A stretch of DNA of 64,000 nt from Paenirhodobacter hankyongi (GCF_003664585.1 NZ_RCHI01000009.1:1-64000), one strand, 5' to 3'. Positions 41,184-51,102 are shown, counted from the stretch's first letter. Translations and numbers: made by a program. Notes: generated by a model not told the origin, from the sequence alone.

Positions 41184-42836
41184 GTGACCACGCTCGCGCG
41201 ATGGGTCCGTTACGGGCTATTTGCACTCTCCCTGATCTTCCTGCCGCTGGCTGCGCTGGCTGCGCCCTTTGCCGCGATGGTGATGGACGCACGAACCGGC
41301 GAGGTGCTCTATTCCCAGAACGCCGATACCCGGTTGCACCCTGCCTCGCTGACCAAGATGATGACGCTGTACCTGACCTTCGACGCGATCGAGCGCGGCC
41401 AGGTCAGCCTCGATTCCGTGGTCACCGTCACCGCCCATGCGGCAAGCCAGCCGCCCTCGCGGCTTGGCCTGCGGCCCGGGCAGAAGATCCAGCTGCGCTA
41501 TCTGATCCGCGCCGCGGCGGTGAAATCGGCAAACGATGCGGCGGCGGCGATCGGCGATTACCTCGGCGGCGACGAGGCGGGCTTTGCCAGCAAGATGAAC
41601 CGGATGGCCAAGGCGCTTGGCATGAAGAACACCACCTTCAGGAATGCCAACGGCCTGACCCGCGAAGGCCACATGTCGACCGCGCGTGACATGACGCTTC
41701 TCGGGCGCCACCTGATCTACGACTTCCCGCAGTATTACAACCTGTTCTCGCGCCGCACCGCGGATGCCGGCATCGCCAAGGTGTCGAGCACGAACCGCCG
41801 CTTCCTCGATGCCTATGACGGCGCCGACGGGATCAAGACCGGCTACACCGTGCCCGCGGGCTTCAACCTCGTCGCCTCGGCACAGCGCGGCAACAAGCGC
41901 ATCATCGCCACCGTCTTCGGCGGCACCTCGACCGCGCAGCGCAATGCCAAGGTGGCCGAGCTGCTCGACCTCGGCTTCTCGCGCGCGCCGGGCAGCACCA
42001 CCGTCGACAAGCCGACGCCGCCCGCGCTGATGGCGGACGCGACCGGCGTCGCGGGTCCCGAGGTCAGTGGCGCCGAAGATGACGCGGACGAGGGCGATGC
42101 CCCGGTCGCCGCGGCGAAAACGCTCCGCCTTGCCGGCGCGCCCCCGGCAAGCCCGCGCCCGAAGGCGCGCCCGGGAACGGCCACGGATGACGCCGGGGCG
42201 ATCGCCATGGCGGCCGTCAGCGCGGCGGCGCCCGCGGCCCCCGCCGCAGCCCCCGTCGCCGCCGTGGCCGAGGTCACCGATGTCGTCGCCCAGGCGGCAG
42301 CCCCCGCCGCCCCGGCCCGCACCACTGCTCCGGTCGCCGCGGCGGGCTTCGTGCAGGCCGCTGCGCCGCAGCCCGAGACGCTGGCGATGAACGACTTTTC
42401 CGAGGACACGCCGGCCGAGGGCGACGCCCCCGATCCGCGCGAGCCGATGTTCGTGCAGACCTCGACGCCGCAGCCCGAGACGCTGGAGATGGCCGGCCAC
42501 AAGAACCCGACCGACAACACGGTGATCCTGGCCGCCCTGACGCCCCCCGCCCCTGCCCCGCAGCAGGAGCGCGAGGTGGTCGCCCGCGCCTCGAGCTCGG
42601 GCGGGCGCAACTGGGGCGTCAACGTCGGCAAGTTCCCCTCGCAATACGCCGCCGAACGCTCGCTGCTGAAGACGGCGCTGATGGAAAGCGACACGCTCGG
42701 CGATGCGCTGCGCAAGGTCGCCCGCGGCAAGACCGGCTTCGAGGCGAATTTCGTCGGCATGACCAAGGCCGGCGCCGAACTTGCCTGCGCGCGGCTGATC
42801 GCCCGCGCCTCGGACTGCACGGTGATCGGGCCCTGA
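41184..42836 (+). CDS. dacA: D-alanyl-D-alanine carboxypeptidase with SPOR-like C-terminus
   Basis: A 550-aa class C low-molecular-weight penicillin-binding protein that trims peptidoglycan stem peptides. The signal peptide ends near residue 27. Catalytic triad motifs are S55-LT-K58, S115-A-N117 and K218-T-G220. After the catalytic domain comes an Ala/Pro-rich low-complexity linker (about 300-470) that repeats FVQxxxPQPETLxM twice, and then a SPOR-like domain (about 475-550, WGVNVGKFPSQYAAE to CARLIARASDCTVI) that would bind denuded septal glycan. The start is a GTG with AAGGA 9 nt upstream. The PBP-SPOR combination is frequent in alphaproteobacteria and points to division-site action. Confidence 0.92.
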   Translation: MTTLARWVRYGLFALSLIFLPLAALAAPFAAMVMDARTGEVLYSQNADTRLHPASLTKMMTLYLTFDAIERGQVSLDSVVTVTAHAASQPPSRLGLRPGQKIQLRYLIRAAAVKSANDAAAAIGDYLGGDEAGFASKMNRMAKALGMKNTTFRNANGLTREGHMSTARDMTLLGRHLIYDFPQYYNLFSRRTADAGIAKVSSTNRRFLDAYDGADGIKTGYTVPAGFNLVASAQRGNKRIIATVFGGTSTAQRNAKVAELLDLGFSRAPGSTTVDKPTPPALMADATGVAGPEVSGAEDDADEGDAPVAAAKTLRLAGAPPASPRPKARPGTATDDAGAIAMAAVSAAAPAAPAAAPVAAVAEVTDVVAQAAAPAAPARTTAPVAAAGFVQAAAPQPETLAMNDFSEDTPAEGDAPDPREPMFVQTSTPQPETLEMAGHKNPTDNTVILAALTPPAPAPQQEREVVARASSSGGRNWGVNVGKFPSQYAAERSLLKTALMESDTLGDALRKVARGKTGFEANFVGMTKAGAELACARLIARASDCTVIGP

Positions 42837-42862
42837 GCCCCCTGCCCCGCCGCCAGACAGAC

Positions 42863-42888
42863 AAAAGCCGGCCCAAGGGCCGGCTTTT
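42863..42888. terminator. bidirectional terminator dacA / ccoS
   Basis: A perfect inverted repeat with AAAAGCCGGCCC, an AA loop and GGGCCGGCTTTT. A and T tracts on both sides let it serve dacA and the end of the ccoGHIS operon. Confidence 0.9.
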
Positions 42889-42908
42889 GCAGTTCTGAGG
42901 CGCCCGGA

Positions 42909-43067
42909 TCAGCCTTTCGGGTGATCGTCGTATTGATCCGACAGGATGCGCTCGCTGTCGCCCTTCGGGTCTTCATACTGGCGCGTGCGCAGCGTCCAGA
43001 AGAACGCCACGAGGCCAAAGCCGCCCAGGAACAGCGAGATCGGGATCAGATAGGTCAGGACGGACAT
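42909..43067 (-). CDS. ccoS: cbb3-type cytochrome oxidase assembly protein CcoS
   Basis: A 52-aa single-span membrane protein needed to load haem and CuB into cbb3 oxidase. The sequence starts MSVLTYLIPISLFLGGFGLV (membrane helix) and continues with WTLRTRQYEDPKGDSERIL, the family hallmark of an acidic tail after R-Q-Y-E-D-P. It is shorter than the usual ORF cut-off. GGAGGCG lies 4-5 nt before the ATG. Last gene of ccoGHIS, 12 nt after ccoI, followed by the terminator at 42863-42888. Confidence 0.93.
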   Translation of the reverse strand: MSVLTYLIPISLFLGGFGLVAFFWTLRTRQYEDPKGDSERILSDQYDDHPKG

Positions 43068-43079
43068 CGGCGCCTCCGC

Positions 43080-45326
43080 TCACTTCAGCCGCAGGGAGTT
43101 CAGCGACACCGTAATCGAGGACAGCGACATCGCCAAGGCCGCAGCAAGGGGGGTCGCCAGACCGACGAGCGCGATCGGCACCGCGACAACGTTGTAAAGC
43201 GCGGAAAGCGCGAAGTTCTGCTTGATCCGCCGCCGCGCCTGCACCGAGATCCGCACGGCATCGGCCACCGGCGCCAGATCCTGGCCGAGCAGCACGATAT
43301 CCGAGGCGGTGCGCGCCGCATCGAGCGCCGAGGCGGGCGAGATCGAGACATGCGCCGAAGCAAGCGCCGCGGTGTCGTTCAGCCCGTCGCCCACCATCAG
43401 CACCCGCGCGCCCTGGCCGGTCATCTCGGCGACGAGCGCCGCCTTTTCCTCGGGCCGGGCCCCCGAGCGCCATTCGGCAATGCCAAGCCGGCGGGCCAGC
43501 GCGGCGACCGCGCCCTCGACATCGCCCGAAACCAGCAGCACGCGTTTCTTCTGCGCCAGAAGCGCCGACACCGCCGCCTCGGCGCCCGGGCGCAGGCTGT
43601 CGGCAAAGCGCAGCGTGACGGGCGCCTCGGTGCCGATGCGCAGATGGGTCGCGGTCACGCTGCCCGCCTCGGCCCCGACCCAGTCGGCCCGGCCAAGGCG
43701 CAGGATCGCACCGTCAAGCCGCCCCTCGACGCCATAGCCCGGCACCTCGCGCAGATCGTCGAGCACGGCGGGCACGATGCCGCGCGCCTGCGCGGCCGCG
43801 GCCAGCGCCGTCGCCAGCGGATGCGACGAGGCCCCGCCAAGCGCCGCGGCAATGGCGAATTGCGCGGGCGTCAGGTCGAAGAGGTTCTCGGGCGCCGGCG
43901 CGCCCATGGTCAGCGTGCCGGTCTTGTCGAAGACGACGGTGTCGACCTCGGCCAGCCGCTCGAGCGCGGTGCCATCCTTGATCAGCAGCCCCTTGCGGAA
44001 GAGCTTGCCCGAGGCCGTGGTGACCACCGCCGGCACCGCAAGGCCAAGCGCGCAGGGGCAGGTGATGATGAGCACCGCCGCGGCGATGTTGATCGCGTGG
44101 CGCACGTCGCCACCGGTGATCCACAGCCAGGTCAGGAAGGACGAGAAGGCGAGCGTGTGCACCAGCGGCGAATAGGCGCGCGCGGCACGCTCGGCCAGCG
44201 AGGTGTATTTCGTCTTCGCCGATTCCGCCGTGGCGACCAGATCGGCCATACGGTGCAGCGAGCTGTCCTTGCCCGCCGCGGTGACGCGCAGGGTGAGCGG
44301 GCCGGTCAGGTTCACCTCGCCCGCCGAGAGCGTCACGCCGGGCCCGGCATAGACCGGCAACGACTCGCCGGTCAGAAGCGAGCGGTCGGTCTCGGACGTG
44401 CCCTCGGTCACCGTGCCATCGGCCGGGATCCGGCCGCCCGGCCGCACCCGGATGATGTCGCCCGGCACAAGCTCGCCCACCGGCACCACGACCTCGGCGC
44501 CCTCGCGCAGCACCGTCGCGCGCGGCACCTCGAGCGCGGCAAGCTCCTCGGCCGCGGAGCGCGCCACGGCGCGGGTGCGGTAATCGAGATAGCGCCCGAC
44601 GAGCAGGAAGAAGGACAGCATCACCGCCGCATCGAAATAGGCCTGATGGCCGTGATGCGCGGTTTCGTAAAGTGAGATCGACGAGGCCAGGATCAGCGCC
44701 AGCGAGATCGGCACGTCCATGTTGACGCGCCCGCGCCGCAGCCCGGCCCAGGCCGAGGCGAAGAAGGGCTGCCCGGCGAAGACCACCGTCGGCAGCGCGA
44801 TCGCCGCCGAGATCCAGTGGAACATGTCGCGCGTGGCGTCCTCGGCCCCCGACCAGACCGAGATCGAGAGCAGCATGATGTTCATCATCGCGAAGCCCGA
44901 GACGCCGATGCGCATCAGCAGGTCGCGGCCGCGCTTGTCGGTCTCGGTCGCCGACAGCAGGCCCGGGTCAAGCTCGTAGGCCTCATAGCCGATGCCGTCG
45001 AGCGCGGCGACGAGCGGGGCCGCCTCCACCCCGGGCTCGGCGTCGATCGAGACGCGCTTCAGCGTCAGGTTCACCCGCGCCGAGCGCACGCCGGGCTGGC
45101 GCGACAGTTCGCGTTCGACATCGGTGATGCAGACCGCGCAATGCGCCGTCGGCAGGGACAGCATGATCCGCGCGCCGCGGATGTCACCCGACCTTGCCAG
45201 CGCCTCGGCCGAGGGGGCCGCAAGGCAGGCCGGGCAGGCCGAGGCGGAAACGTGCTCCGCCTCCCCCGCCGGCAGGGCGGAAGAGGCGGCGGGGGTCAGA
45301 CCGTTCGCGGCAGGGGCTACCGTCAT
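43080..45326 (-). CDS. ccoI: CcoI, P1B-type Cu ATPase for cbb3 oxidase biogenesis
   Basis: A 748-aa copper ATPase of the CopA2/FixI type that exports Cu(+) slowly to the periplasm for cbb3 assembly. A Cys-containing N-terminus (ACPAC) precedes a heavy-metal domain with HCAVC. Eight membrane helices carry the metal site C423-P-C425. Phosphorylation motif DKTGTLTMG, TGESLPV in the actuator, SSHPLATA and hinge GDGLNDTAAL are all present. It differs from the CopA at 17 kb by one metal-binding domain instead of two and by its operon. The start at 45326 is 4 nt after ccoH. Confidence 0.96.
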   Translation of the reverse strand: MTVAPAANGLTPAASSALPAGEAEHVSASACPACLAAPSAEALARSGDIRGARIMLSLPTAHCAVCITDVERELSRQPGVRSARVNLTLKRVSIDAEPGVEAAPLVAALDGIGYEAYELDPGLLSATETDKRGRDLLMRIGVSGFAMMNIMLLSISVWSGAEDATRDMFHWISAAIALPTVVFAGQPFFASAWAGLRRGRVNMDVPISLALILASSISLYETAHHGHQAYFDAAVMLSFFLLVGRYLDYRTRAVARSAAEELAALEVPRATVLREGAEVVVPVGELVPGDIIRVRPGGRIPADGTVTEGTSETDRSLLTGESLPVYAGPGVTLSAGEVNLTGPLTLRVTAAGKDSSLHRMADLVATAESAKTKYTSLAERAARAYSPLVHTLAFSSFLTWLWITGGDVRHAINIAAAVLIITCPCALGLAVPAVVTTASGKLFRKGLLIKDGTALERLAEVDTVVFDKTGTLTMGAPAPENLFDLTPAQFAIAAALGGASSHPLATALAAAAQARGIVPAVLDDLREVPGYGVEGRLDGAILRLGRADWVGAEAGSVTATHLRIGTEAPVTLRFADSLRPGAEAAVSALLAQKKRVLLVSGDVEGAVAALARRLGIAEWRSGARPEEKAALVAEMTGQGARVLMVGDGLNDTAALASAHVSISPASALDAARTASDIVLLGQDLAPVADAVRISVQARRRIKQNFALSALYNVVAVPIALVGLATPLAAALAMSLSSITVSLNSLRLK

Positions 45327-45330
45327 CGGC

Positions 45331-45786
45331 TTACTTGTCCACGAACAGGTCGATGCGCTGACGGAACTTGGTGCCGTCGTGGGCGACCGCGTCGAGGTGG
45401 ATCAGCCAGGCGCCCGGCGCGAGCTGCACCGGCGCCGAGAAGATCCCGCCCGAGAACGAGAACTCGGGCTCGACGTCTTCGCTGGCCATGGTGGTGCGGC
45501 CGACGAGCGCGTGCAGGGTGGCCACCCGCGCGGGCAGCCCCCCCTTGTCGCGGATCACCAGCGAGAGGACGCCGCGGTCATAGGTCGGCTCGACCACCCA
45601 GCCGAGCTTTTCCTGCGCGGCACGGTCGGCGTCGAAGGTCTGCGACGCGACATAGGAGTTCGACACCTCGAGGCCGGGGAAGGTCTTCACCGCCTTCACC
45701 GCCATGGTGACGTTGACGGCGATGACGATGCCGAAGAAGGCGAGCGCGATCAGCAGGACCTTCCGGCCGGTCAGGGGTTTTCCCAT
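45331..45786 (-). CDS. ccoH: CcoH / FixH family oxidase maturation protein
   Basis: A 151-aa protein with one N-terminal membrane helix (about 9-28) and a periplasmic domain. FixH/CcoH proteins join the cbb3 complex during assembly and work with the copper ATPase. Typical are NSYVASQTFDADRAAQEKLGW (shown as NSYVASQTF and AAQEKLGW), and a beta-rich C-terminus ending in LIHLDAVAHDGTKFRQRI. The ATG at 45786 follows TGAGGAG; 10 nt after the ccoG stop. Confidence 0.92.
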   Translation of the reverse strand: MGKPLTGRKVLLIALAFFGIVIAVNVTMAVKAVKTFPGLEVSNSYVASQTFDADRAAQEKLGWVVEPTYDRGVLSLVIRDKGGLPARVATLHALVGRTTMASEDVEPEFSFSGGIFSAPVQLAPGAWLIHLDAVAHDGTKFRQRIDLFVDK

Positions 45787-45796
45787 TCTGTGCTCC

Positions 45797-47239
45797 TCAG
45801 TGGTGCTGTTCACGGCCGTTGAACACCGCTTCGGCCGCGGCGCGGTCGGTGCCCTTCACGTCTTCGACCCAGATCCTGATCTCGGACCGGTCCTCGCGCG
45901 CCATCTTCGACCCGGCCGGCGCTTCGATGTAGAGCCGCTGGGTATAAAGCTGGTCGGCGGGTGCGGTGACGGTATCACCCGGCTGCCCCTCGAGCGAGAG
46001 CTTCAGCGGCGCGTGGTCTTCACGATCCTCTGAAGTGACGAAGATCCGGTAGGTCGTGTCTTCGCCATGCTTGTTGCGCAGACGCAGCGTGTAGATGTTG
46101 CGGATCGAGCCGTCGCCCTGCACGACGTAGAGCGGGTCGCGGTTCGGGGTAACGTTGAAGTCGATCGGCGAGCGCATGAAGAGCGCGACGATCAGCCCGA
46201 TGCCGATGCCGGCCCAGAGGGTGAAATAGAGGATCGTGCGCGGCCGGAAGATGTGCTTCCAGACATTCGTCGGATGCTCGCCGGCGCGTTCCTTCGCCTC
46301 GTCCTTCAGCGCGATGTAGCCGATCAGCCCGTGCGGCTTGCCGACCTTGTCCATCATCTCGTTGCAGGCGTCGATGCACAGCCCGCAGGTGATGCACTCG
46401 AGCTGCTGGCCGTTGCGGATGTCGATGCCCATCGGACAGACGTTGAAACAGGCCTGACAGTCGATGCAGTCGCCGTTGCCGGCAACGCCCGGCTTGCCGC
46501 GCGGCTCGCCGCGCCATTCGCGATAGGCGATGGTGATCGTGTCCTCGTCCATCATCGCGGCCTGGATGCGCGGCCAGGGGCAGGCATAGATGCAGATCTG
46601 CTCGCGCGCGAAGCCGCCGAAGGCGAAGGTGGTCGCGGTGGCGACGGCGATCGTGGTGTAGGCCACGGCCGAGGCCGAGCCGTGCAGCAGGTCATGCAGC
46701 AGCGTCGGCGCGTCGGTGAAGTAGAAGACCCAGGCGCCGCCGGTGGCAACGCCGATCAGGAGCCACAGCGTCCATTTCGTCATCCGCTTGCGGATCTTTT
46801 CGAAGTTCCACTTCTGCCGCAGCAGGCGGATGCGGGCGTTGCGGTCGCCCTCGACGATGCGCTCGACGAGGATGAAGAGGTCGGTCCAGACCGTCTGCGG
46901 GCAGGCATAGCCGCACCACACGCGCCCCATCGCCGAGGTGAAGAGGAAGAGCCCGAGCCCCGCCATGATGAGAAGACCCGCGACGAAATAGAACTCGTGC
47001 GGCCAGATCTCGATCATGAAGAAGAAGAAGCGCCGGTTCGCCAGGTCGACGAGCACCGCCTGGTCGGGCAGCGCCGGACCGCGATCCCAGCGGATCCACG
47101 GGGTGATGTAGTAGATGCCCAGCATCAGGGTCATCAGCACCCATTTCAGGGTGCGGAAATGACCCTTCACACGGCGCGGGAAGACGGGTTCGCGCGCGGC
47201 GTAAAGCGGGCCGGATTCACTCGGTTCGGTGGAGCTCAC
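45797..47239 (-). CDS. ccoG: CcoG / FixG membrane ferredoxin-type protein
   Basis: A 480-aa membrane protein with five helices and two [4Fe-4S] ferredoxin clusters. CcoG reduces Cu(2+) for delivery to cbb3 oxidase. CxxC pairs occur in WCGYACPQTVW and YACPWPRIQAAM, with ferredoxin motifs CIDCQACFNVCPMG and CITCGLCIDACNEMM (about 265-305). The C-terminal half is an Ig-like periplasmic domain. The start codon is GTG with GGAGAG upstream. An FNR box at 47306-47319 lies 67 nt before the start, so ccoGHIS has its own oxygen-controlled promoter apart from ccoNOQP. Confidence 0.95.
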   Translation of the reverse strand: MSSTEPSESGPLYAAREPVFPRRVKGHFRTLKWVLMTLMLGIYYITPWIRWDRGPALPDQAVLVDLANRRFFFFMIEIWPHEFYFVAGLLIMAGLGLFLFTSAMGRVWCGYACPQTVWTDLFILVERIVEGDRNARIRLLRQKWNFEKIRKRMTKWTLWLLIGVATGGAWVFYFTDAPTLLHDLLHGSASAVAYTTIAVATATTFAFGGFAREQICIYACPWPRIQAAMMDEDTITIAYREWRGEPRGKPGVAGNGDCIDCQACFNVCPMGIDIRNGQQLECITCGLCIDACNEMMDKVGKPHGLIGYIALKDEAKERAGEHPTNVWKHIFRPRTILYFTLWAGIGIGLIVALFMRSPIDFNVTPNRDPLYVVQGDGSIRNIYTLRLRNKHGEDTTYRIFVTSEDREDHAPLKLSLEGQPGDTVTAPADQLYTQRLYIEAPAGSKMAREDRSEIRIWVEDVKGTDRAAAEAVFNGREQHH

Positions 47240-47305
47240 AGGTCTCTCTCCGTTGTCTGATCTCTCAATTCCGGTCCCTTCTGCTATGGCAGGACCGGAA
47301 AGGCT

Positions 47306-47319
47306 TTGACATGCGTCAA
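47306..47319 (-). promoter_or_regulatory. FNR-type box upstream of ccoGHIS
   Basis: TTGAC-ATGC-GTCAA, a perfect 5-bp dyad with 4-nt spacer and the FNR/FnrL layout (consensus TTGAT-N4-ATCAA). A class II start would fall near 47271, 32 nt before the GTG of ccoG. The rest of the 47240-47507 gap holds the ccoP terminator. Confidence 0.75.
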
Positions 47320-47414
47320 AATTGCAGATTTCTGATACAGGATAAGCCGGCCCGGGAAAAGGAAACCCCGCACGCGCAGGCGGCGGGGCGATTGCATCGT
47401 CCGGCAGGAAAGAA

Positions 47415-47459
47415 CACCGGCGCCCCCAGGAAACGCGCGAACAGGACGGGGCGCCGGTG
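47415..47459 (-). terminator. terminator after ccoNOQP
   Basis: A perfect 12-bp stem CACCGGCGCCCC/GGGGCGCCGGTG with 21-nt loop starts about 48 nt after the ccoP stop and is followed on the minus strand by a T-rich TGTTCTTTCC. It separates ccoNOQP from ccoGHIS. Confidence 0.65.
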
Positions 47460-47507
47460 CCACCCGGGGGGCTTCGGATCGCTCCGCAGTCCCCCGAATT
47501 TCTTGTG

Positions 47508-48401
47508 TTACTGACCGCCGCCCAGCGAGTGGACGTAGGCCGCGACCGAACGGATCTGCGCTTCGCTCAGACGCGCGGTGCCGCCTTCGGGGGCATAGCT
47601 CCACGAGGGCATGACGCCCGCGCGGCCGAATTCGACGGTCTTCGTGATGGTGGCCTGATCGCCGCCATAGAGCCAGATCGCGTCGGTCAGGTTCGGAGCG
47701 CCCATTTCCTGCATGCCCTTGGCGTCTTCGCCGTGGCAGGCGGTGCAGTTGTTGGCGAAGACCTCCGCGCCGGCCGTGGCCTTGGCGGCATCGGCCTGCT
47801 GGCCCGAGATCTGCAGCACGTATTGCACGACGTCGTCGATCTGGGTCTGGTCGAGCAGACCGTCGGTCAGGTGCGCCGGCATCGCCGCGGCCGGGTTGGT
47901 GTCCGGATCCAGCGGGTCACGGATGCCATGCTGCACGTCGGTGTAGATCTGTTCGATCGTGCCGCCATGCAGCCAGTCGCTGTCGAGCAGGTTCGGGAAG
48001 CCCGGGTTGCCGCCCGCGCCCGCGCCGTGGCACTGCGCACACCAGGTGCGGAACACCGCGCCGCCGGCGTTGCGGGTGAAGTCGACCAGTTCCGGATCGT
48101 TGGCGATCTGGTTCAGGTCGGTCGCCACCAGCTTTTCCTCGATCGGCTTGTTGGCGTCGGCATACTTCTGGATGTCGGCCGCGACATCGGCGCGGGTCGA
48201 GCTGTGCAGAAGGCCCGGCGTCGCCCCCGAGGCGAAGATCGGCCAGGCCGGCATCGCGATCGAGTAGGCCACGCCCCAGACGATGCAGGCGTAGAAGGTC
48301 CACAGCCACCAGCGCGGCAGCGGGTTGTTATATTCGGAAATGCCGTCCCACGAATGGCCCGTGGTCTCGACTTGCTTCTTGGTGGTCGGTTTTTTGCTCA
48401 T
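47508..48401 (-). CDS. ccoP: cbb3 cytochrome c oxidase subunit III, dihaem
   Basis: A 297-aa membrane-anchored dihaem cytochrome c that passes electrons from the soluble or membrane cytochrome c to CcoO/CcoN. One membrane helix (about 32-52) follows the N-terminal YNNPLPRWW, the family hallmark. The haem sites are C121-AQ-C124-H125 and C219-TA-C222-H223; Met ligands come from MPAHL and MPSW. The start at 48401 is chosen as GGAGG is 7 nt upstream, while a GTG two codons earlier has no spacing. 12 nt downstream of ccoQ. Confidence 0.97.
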   Translation of the reverse strand: MSKKPTTKKQVETTGHSWDGISEYNNPLPRWWLWTFYACIVWGVAYSIAMPAWPIFASGATPGLLHSSTRADVAADIQKYADANKPIEEKLVATDLNQIANDPELVDFTRNAGGAVFRTWCAQCHGAGAGGNPGFPNLLDSDWLHGGTIEQIYTDVQHGIRDPLDPDTNPAAAMPAHLTDGLLDQTQIDDVVQYVLQISGQQADAAKATAGAEVFANNCTACHGEDAKGMQEMGAPNLTDAIWLYGGDQATITKTVEFGRAGVMPSWSYAPEGGTARLSEAQIRSVAAYVHSLGGGQ

Positions 48402-48413
48402 GTCCACGCCTCC

Positions 48414-48629
48414 TTACAACGTGGCGCCGTCGTCCTTGCAGCAGCCGTCCTTGCAGCCGCCGCCAGAACAGGCGGGTTTGTCATCATGCCGGAAGGGGAT
48501 GCTTGCCGTATCGTCATGGACCCGGCGCGAGCCAGGGCGCAGCGCGAAGACGACGGCTCCCACGAAGACAAGGAGCATCGCCAGCGCAGCCCAGCTGTCG
48601 GCGAATTCACGGAAGATATGGTAGTCCAT
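48414..48629 (-). CDS. ccoQ: CcoQ, small cbb3 oxidase subunit with Cys-rich tail
   Basis: A 71-aa single-helix protein that stabilises the cbb3 complex and, in Rhodobacter, takes part in redox signalling. The membrane segment is about 11-30, after the typical MDYHIFREFADSWAAL start. FRHDDKP is conserved. The last 18 residues are unusual, with four cysteines in CSGGGCKDGCCKDDG, a possible metal-binding or redox tail. It lies 11 nt after ccoO and 12 nt before ccoP. Confidence 0.92.
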   Translation of the reverse strand: MDYHIFREFADSWAALAMLLVFVGAVVFALRPGSRRVHDDTASIPFRHDDKPACSGGGCKDGCCKDDGATL

Positions 48630-48640
48630 CCCCTGCCCCC

Positions 48641-49369
48641 TCAGCGACTTGCCACGGGTTCGAAGGTCGAGAAGTCGACCATCGTGCCGAGAACCTGCAG
48701 ATAGGCGATCAGCGCATCCATCTCCGAAATGCCGGGCTGGCCATCGAAGTTGCGGATGTTGACCTTTGCGCCGTACCGCGCGGTCAGGCCGTCGGTCTCG
48801 CCGTCAGGATTGACCTGCGCGGCGAAGTCGGCCTTCGCGTTGGCGATCATCTCGGAGGTGTAGGGCACGCCCACGAGCTGATCGGTCTTGAGACGGTCCT
48901 CGATATAGGTGGGTTCGATCATGCGGTGCTTGAGGAACCCGTATTTCGGCATCACCGATTCCGGCACGACCGATTGCGGGTTCGTCAGGTGGTCCACATG
49001 CCACGCATCCGAGTAGCGGTTGCCGACGCGGGCGAGGTCGGGCCCCGTCCGCTTCGAGCCCCACTGGAACGGGTGGTCATACATCGACTCGGCGGCGAGC
49101 GAGTAGTGACCGTAACGTTCCACCTCGTCGCGCATCGGACGGATCATCTGCGAGTGGCAGACATAGCAGCCCTCCCGCACGTAGATGTCGCGGCCCGTCA
49201 GCTCGAGCGGGGTGTAGGGACGCACGCCTTCCACCTTCTCGATGGTGTTCTCGAGATAGAACAGGGGCGCGATCTCCACGATGCCGCCGATGGTGACAAC
49301 GAGGAAGGAGAAGATCAGCAGCAGCGTGGCGTTCTTTTCGATGACGCCATGTTTGTCCAGAAGTGCCAT
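48641..49369 (-). CDS. ccoO: cbb3 cytochrome c oxidase subunit II, monohaem
   Basis: A 242-aa membrane-bound cytochrome c. The N-terminal anchor is about 13-35, and the haem c site is C68-YV-C71-H72 within [13 protein letters not shown]. The Met ligand lies in the SVMPKYGFL region. CcoO relays electrons from CcoP to the haem-copper subunit CcoN. It lies 12 nt after ccoN in the ccoNOQP operon. Confidence 0.97.
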   Translation of the reverse strand: MALLDKHGVIEKNATLLLIFSFLVVTIGGIVEIAPLFYLENTIEKVEGVRPYTPLELTGRDIYVREGCYVCHSQMIRPMRDEVERYGHYSLAAESMYDHPFQWGSKRTGPDLARVGNRYSDAWHVDHLTNPQSVVPESVMPKYGFLKHRMIEPTYIEDRLKTDQLVGVPYTSEMIANAKADFAAQVNPDGETDGLTARYGAKVNIRNFDGQPGISEMDALIAYLQVLGTMVDFSTFEPVASR

Positions 49370-49381
49370 CTGCGGATCTCC

Positions 49382-50983
49382 TTATTCGGCCGGAACTGCG
49401 GCAACCGAGGCGGCGGCAGCGCGCGGCTGCTTGGCGACGGTGGCCCACAGGTTGTAGGCCATGATGCAGGCGCCGGTGAGATACATCACACCACCCAGAC
49501 CACGCACCACATACATCGGATGCTTCGCGGCGACGGTGTCGGCGAAGGCGTTCACGAGGAAGCCCTGGCTGTCGACTTCACGCCACATCAGCCCTTCCAT
49601 GATCCCGGTCACCCACATCGACGCGGCGTAGAGCACGATGCCGATGGTGGCGAGCCAGAAGTGCCAGCTCACGAGCTTGGCCGAGTAGAGCCGTTCACGC
49701 GACCACAGTTTCGGCACCAGGAAGTAGAGCGCGCCGAAGGTGATCATGCCGTTCCAGCCGAGCGCGCCCGAGTGCACGTGACCGATCGTCCAGTCGGTGT
49801 AGTGCGACAGCGAGTTCACCGCCTTGATCGACATCATCGGGCCTTCGAAGGTCGACATGCCGTAGAAGCCGACCGAGACCACCATCATCCGGATGACCGG
49901 GTCCGTGCGCAGCTTGTCCCAAGCGCCCGAGAGCGTCATCAGGCCGTTGATCATGCCACCCCACGAGGGCATCCACAGGATCACCGACATCACCATGCCG
50001 AGGGTCGAGGCCCAGTCCGGCAGAGCGGTGTAGTGCAGGTGGTGCGGACCGGCCCAGATGTAGAGGAAGATCAGCGCCCAGAAGTGCACGATCGACAGCT
50101 TGTAGGAGTAGACCGGACGTTCGGCCTGCTTCGGCACGAAGTAGTACATCATGCCCAGGAAGCCCGCGGTCAGGAAGAAGCCCACCGCGTTGTGGCCGTA
50201 CCACCACTGCGTCATCGCGTTCTGCACGCCCGAGAACACCTGCACCGACTTCGAACCGAAGATCGACACCGGGATCGCGAGGTTGTTCACCACGTGCAGC
50301 ATCGCGATGGTCACGATGAAGGACAGGTAGAACCAGTTCGCCACGTAGATGTGGGGTTCCTTGCGCTTGAAGATGGTGCCGAGGAAGGTGAGCAGATAGG
50401 CGACCCAGACGATCGTGATCAGCCAGTCGATGTGCCATTCCATCTCGGCGTATTCCTGCGACTGGGTCGCGCCGAGGATGTAGCCCGAGGCTGCGGTCAC
50501 GATGATCAGCTGCCAGCCCCAGAACACGAACCAGCCAAGGCCGGTGCCGCCGAAGAGACGCGCCGCCGAGGTGCGCTGCACCACGTAGAACGACGTGGCG
50601 ATCAGCGCGTTGCCACCGAAGGCGAAGATCACCGCCGAGGTGTGCAGCGGCCGCAGCTTGCCGAAGTTCAGATAGCCCTGGGCCCACTCGAAGTTGAGCG
50701 CCGGGAAGGCGAGCTGGAAGGCGATGATGACGGCGACGAGGAAGCCCACGATTCCCCAGAACACCGTCGCGATCACGCCTGCGCGGATAACGCCGTCAAA
50801 ATATTCGCTTTCGGAGGGTTTCGGCCCTCCCATGGTGCGCAGCACCCAGATGAACGCGATCGCTGCTGCCAGCATGATCTCGATCGCGTTCACCATGTAC
50901 GGAAGATCGCGCGCGTAGTTGGCCGCGATGGCGGCAAGTACCGCCACCAGACCAAGCGCGATCAGCTTGATGTAATCCCACAT
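49382..50983 (-). CDS. ccoN: cbb3 cytochrome c oxidase subunit I
   Basis: The catalytic subunit of the high-affinity cbb3 oxidase, 533 aa with 12 or more membrane helices, carrying haem b and the haem b3-CuB site where O2 is reduced. Conserved His motifs are [14 protein letters not shown] (low-spin haem), [11 protein letters not shown] (CuB), GPHHLHYT (CuB His pair) and [14 protein letters not shown] near the C-terminus with the haem ligands. The extra N-terminal helix is usual in Rhodobacterales. A perfect FNR box at 51089-51102 controls it, giving a leader of about 70 nt. Confidence 0.98.
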   Translation of the reverse strand: MWDYIKLIALGLVAVLAAIAANYARDLPYMVNAIEIMLAAAIAFIWVLRTMGGPKPSESEYFDGVIRAGVIATVFWGIVGFLVAVIIAFQLAFPALNFEWAQGYLNFGKLRPLHTSAVIFAFGGNALIATSFYVVQRTSAARLFGGTGLGWFVFWGWQLIIVTAASGYILGATQSQEYAEMEWHIDWLITIVWVAYLLTFLGTIFKRKEPHIYVANWFYLSFIVTIAMLHVVNNLAIPVSIFGSKSVQVFSGVQNAMTQWWYGHNAVGFFLTAGFLGMMYYFVPKQAERPVYSYKLSIVHFWALIFLYIWAGPHHLHYTALPDWASTLGMVMSVILWMPSWGGMINGLMTLSGAWDKLRTDPVIRMMVVSVGFYGMSTFEGPMMSIKAVNSLSHYTDWTIGHVHSGALGWNGMITFGALYFLVPKLWSRERLYSAKLVSWHFWLATIGIVLYAASMWVTGIMEGLMWREVDSQGFLVNAFADTVAAKHPMYVVRGLGGVMYLTGACIMAYNLWATVAKQPRAAAASVAAVPAE

Positions 50984-51088
50984 GTTGTGCGTCCCTTCGT
51001 CTTGTCTTCCCCCCGTTCCCAGAATCGGTCGTTCCGGGGCGGGGAGTTTCGACTATCGCTCTTGTGGTCTCAGGGTATGCCTGACGCA

Positions 51089-51102
51089 TTGATCTGTATC
51101 AA
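51089..51102 (-). promoter_or_regulatory. FNR box upstream of ccoNOQP
   Basis: TTGAT-CTGT-ATCAA, a perfect FNR consensus. Class II activation would start transcription near 51054, 71 nt before ccoN. A second box for uspA lies 73 bp away centre to centre (about seven helical turns). Confidence 0.88.
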
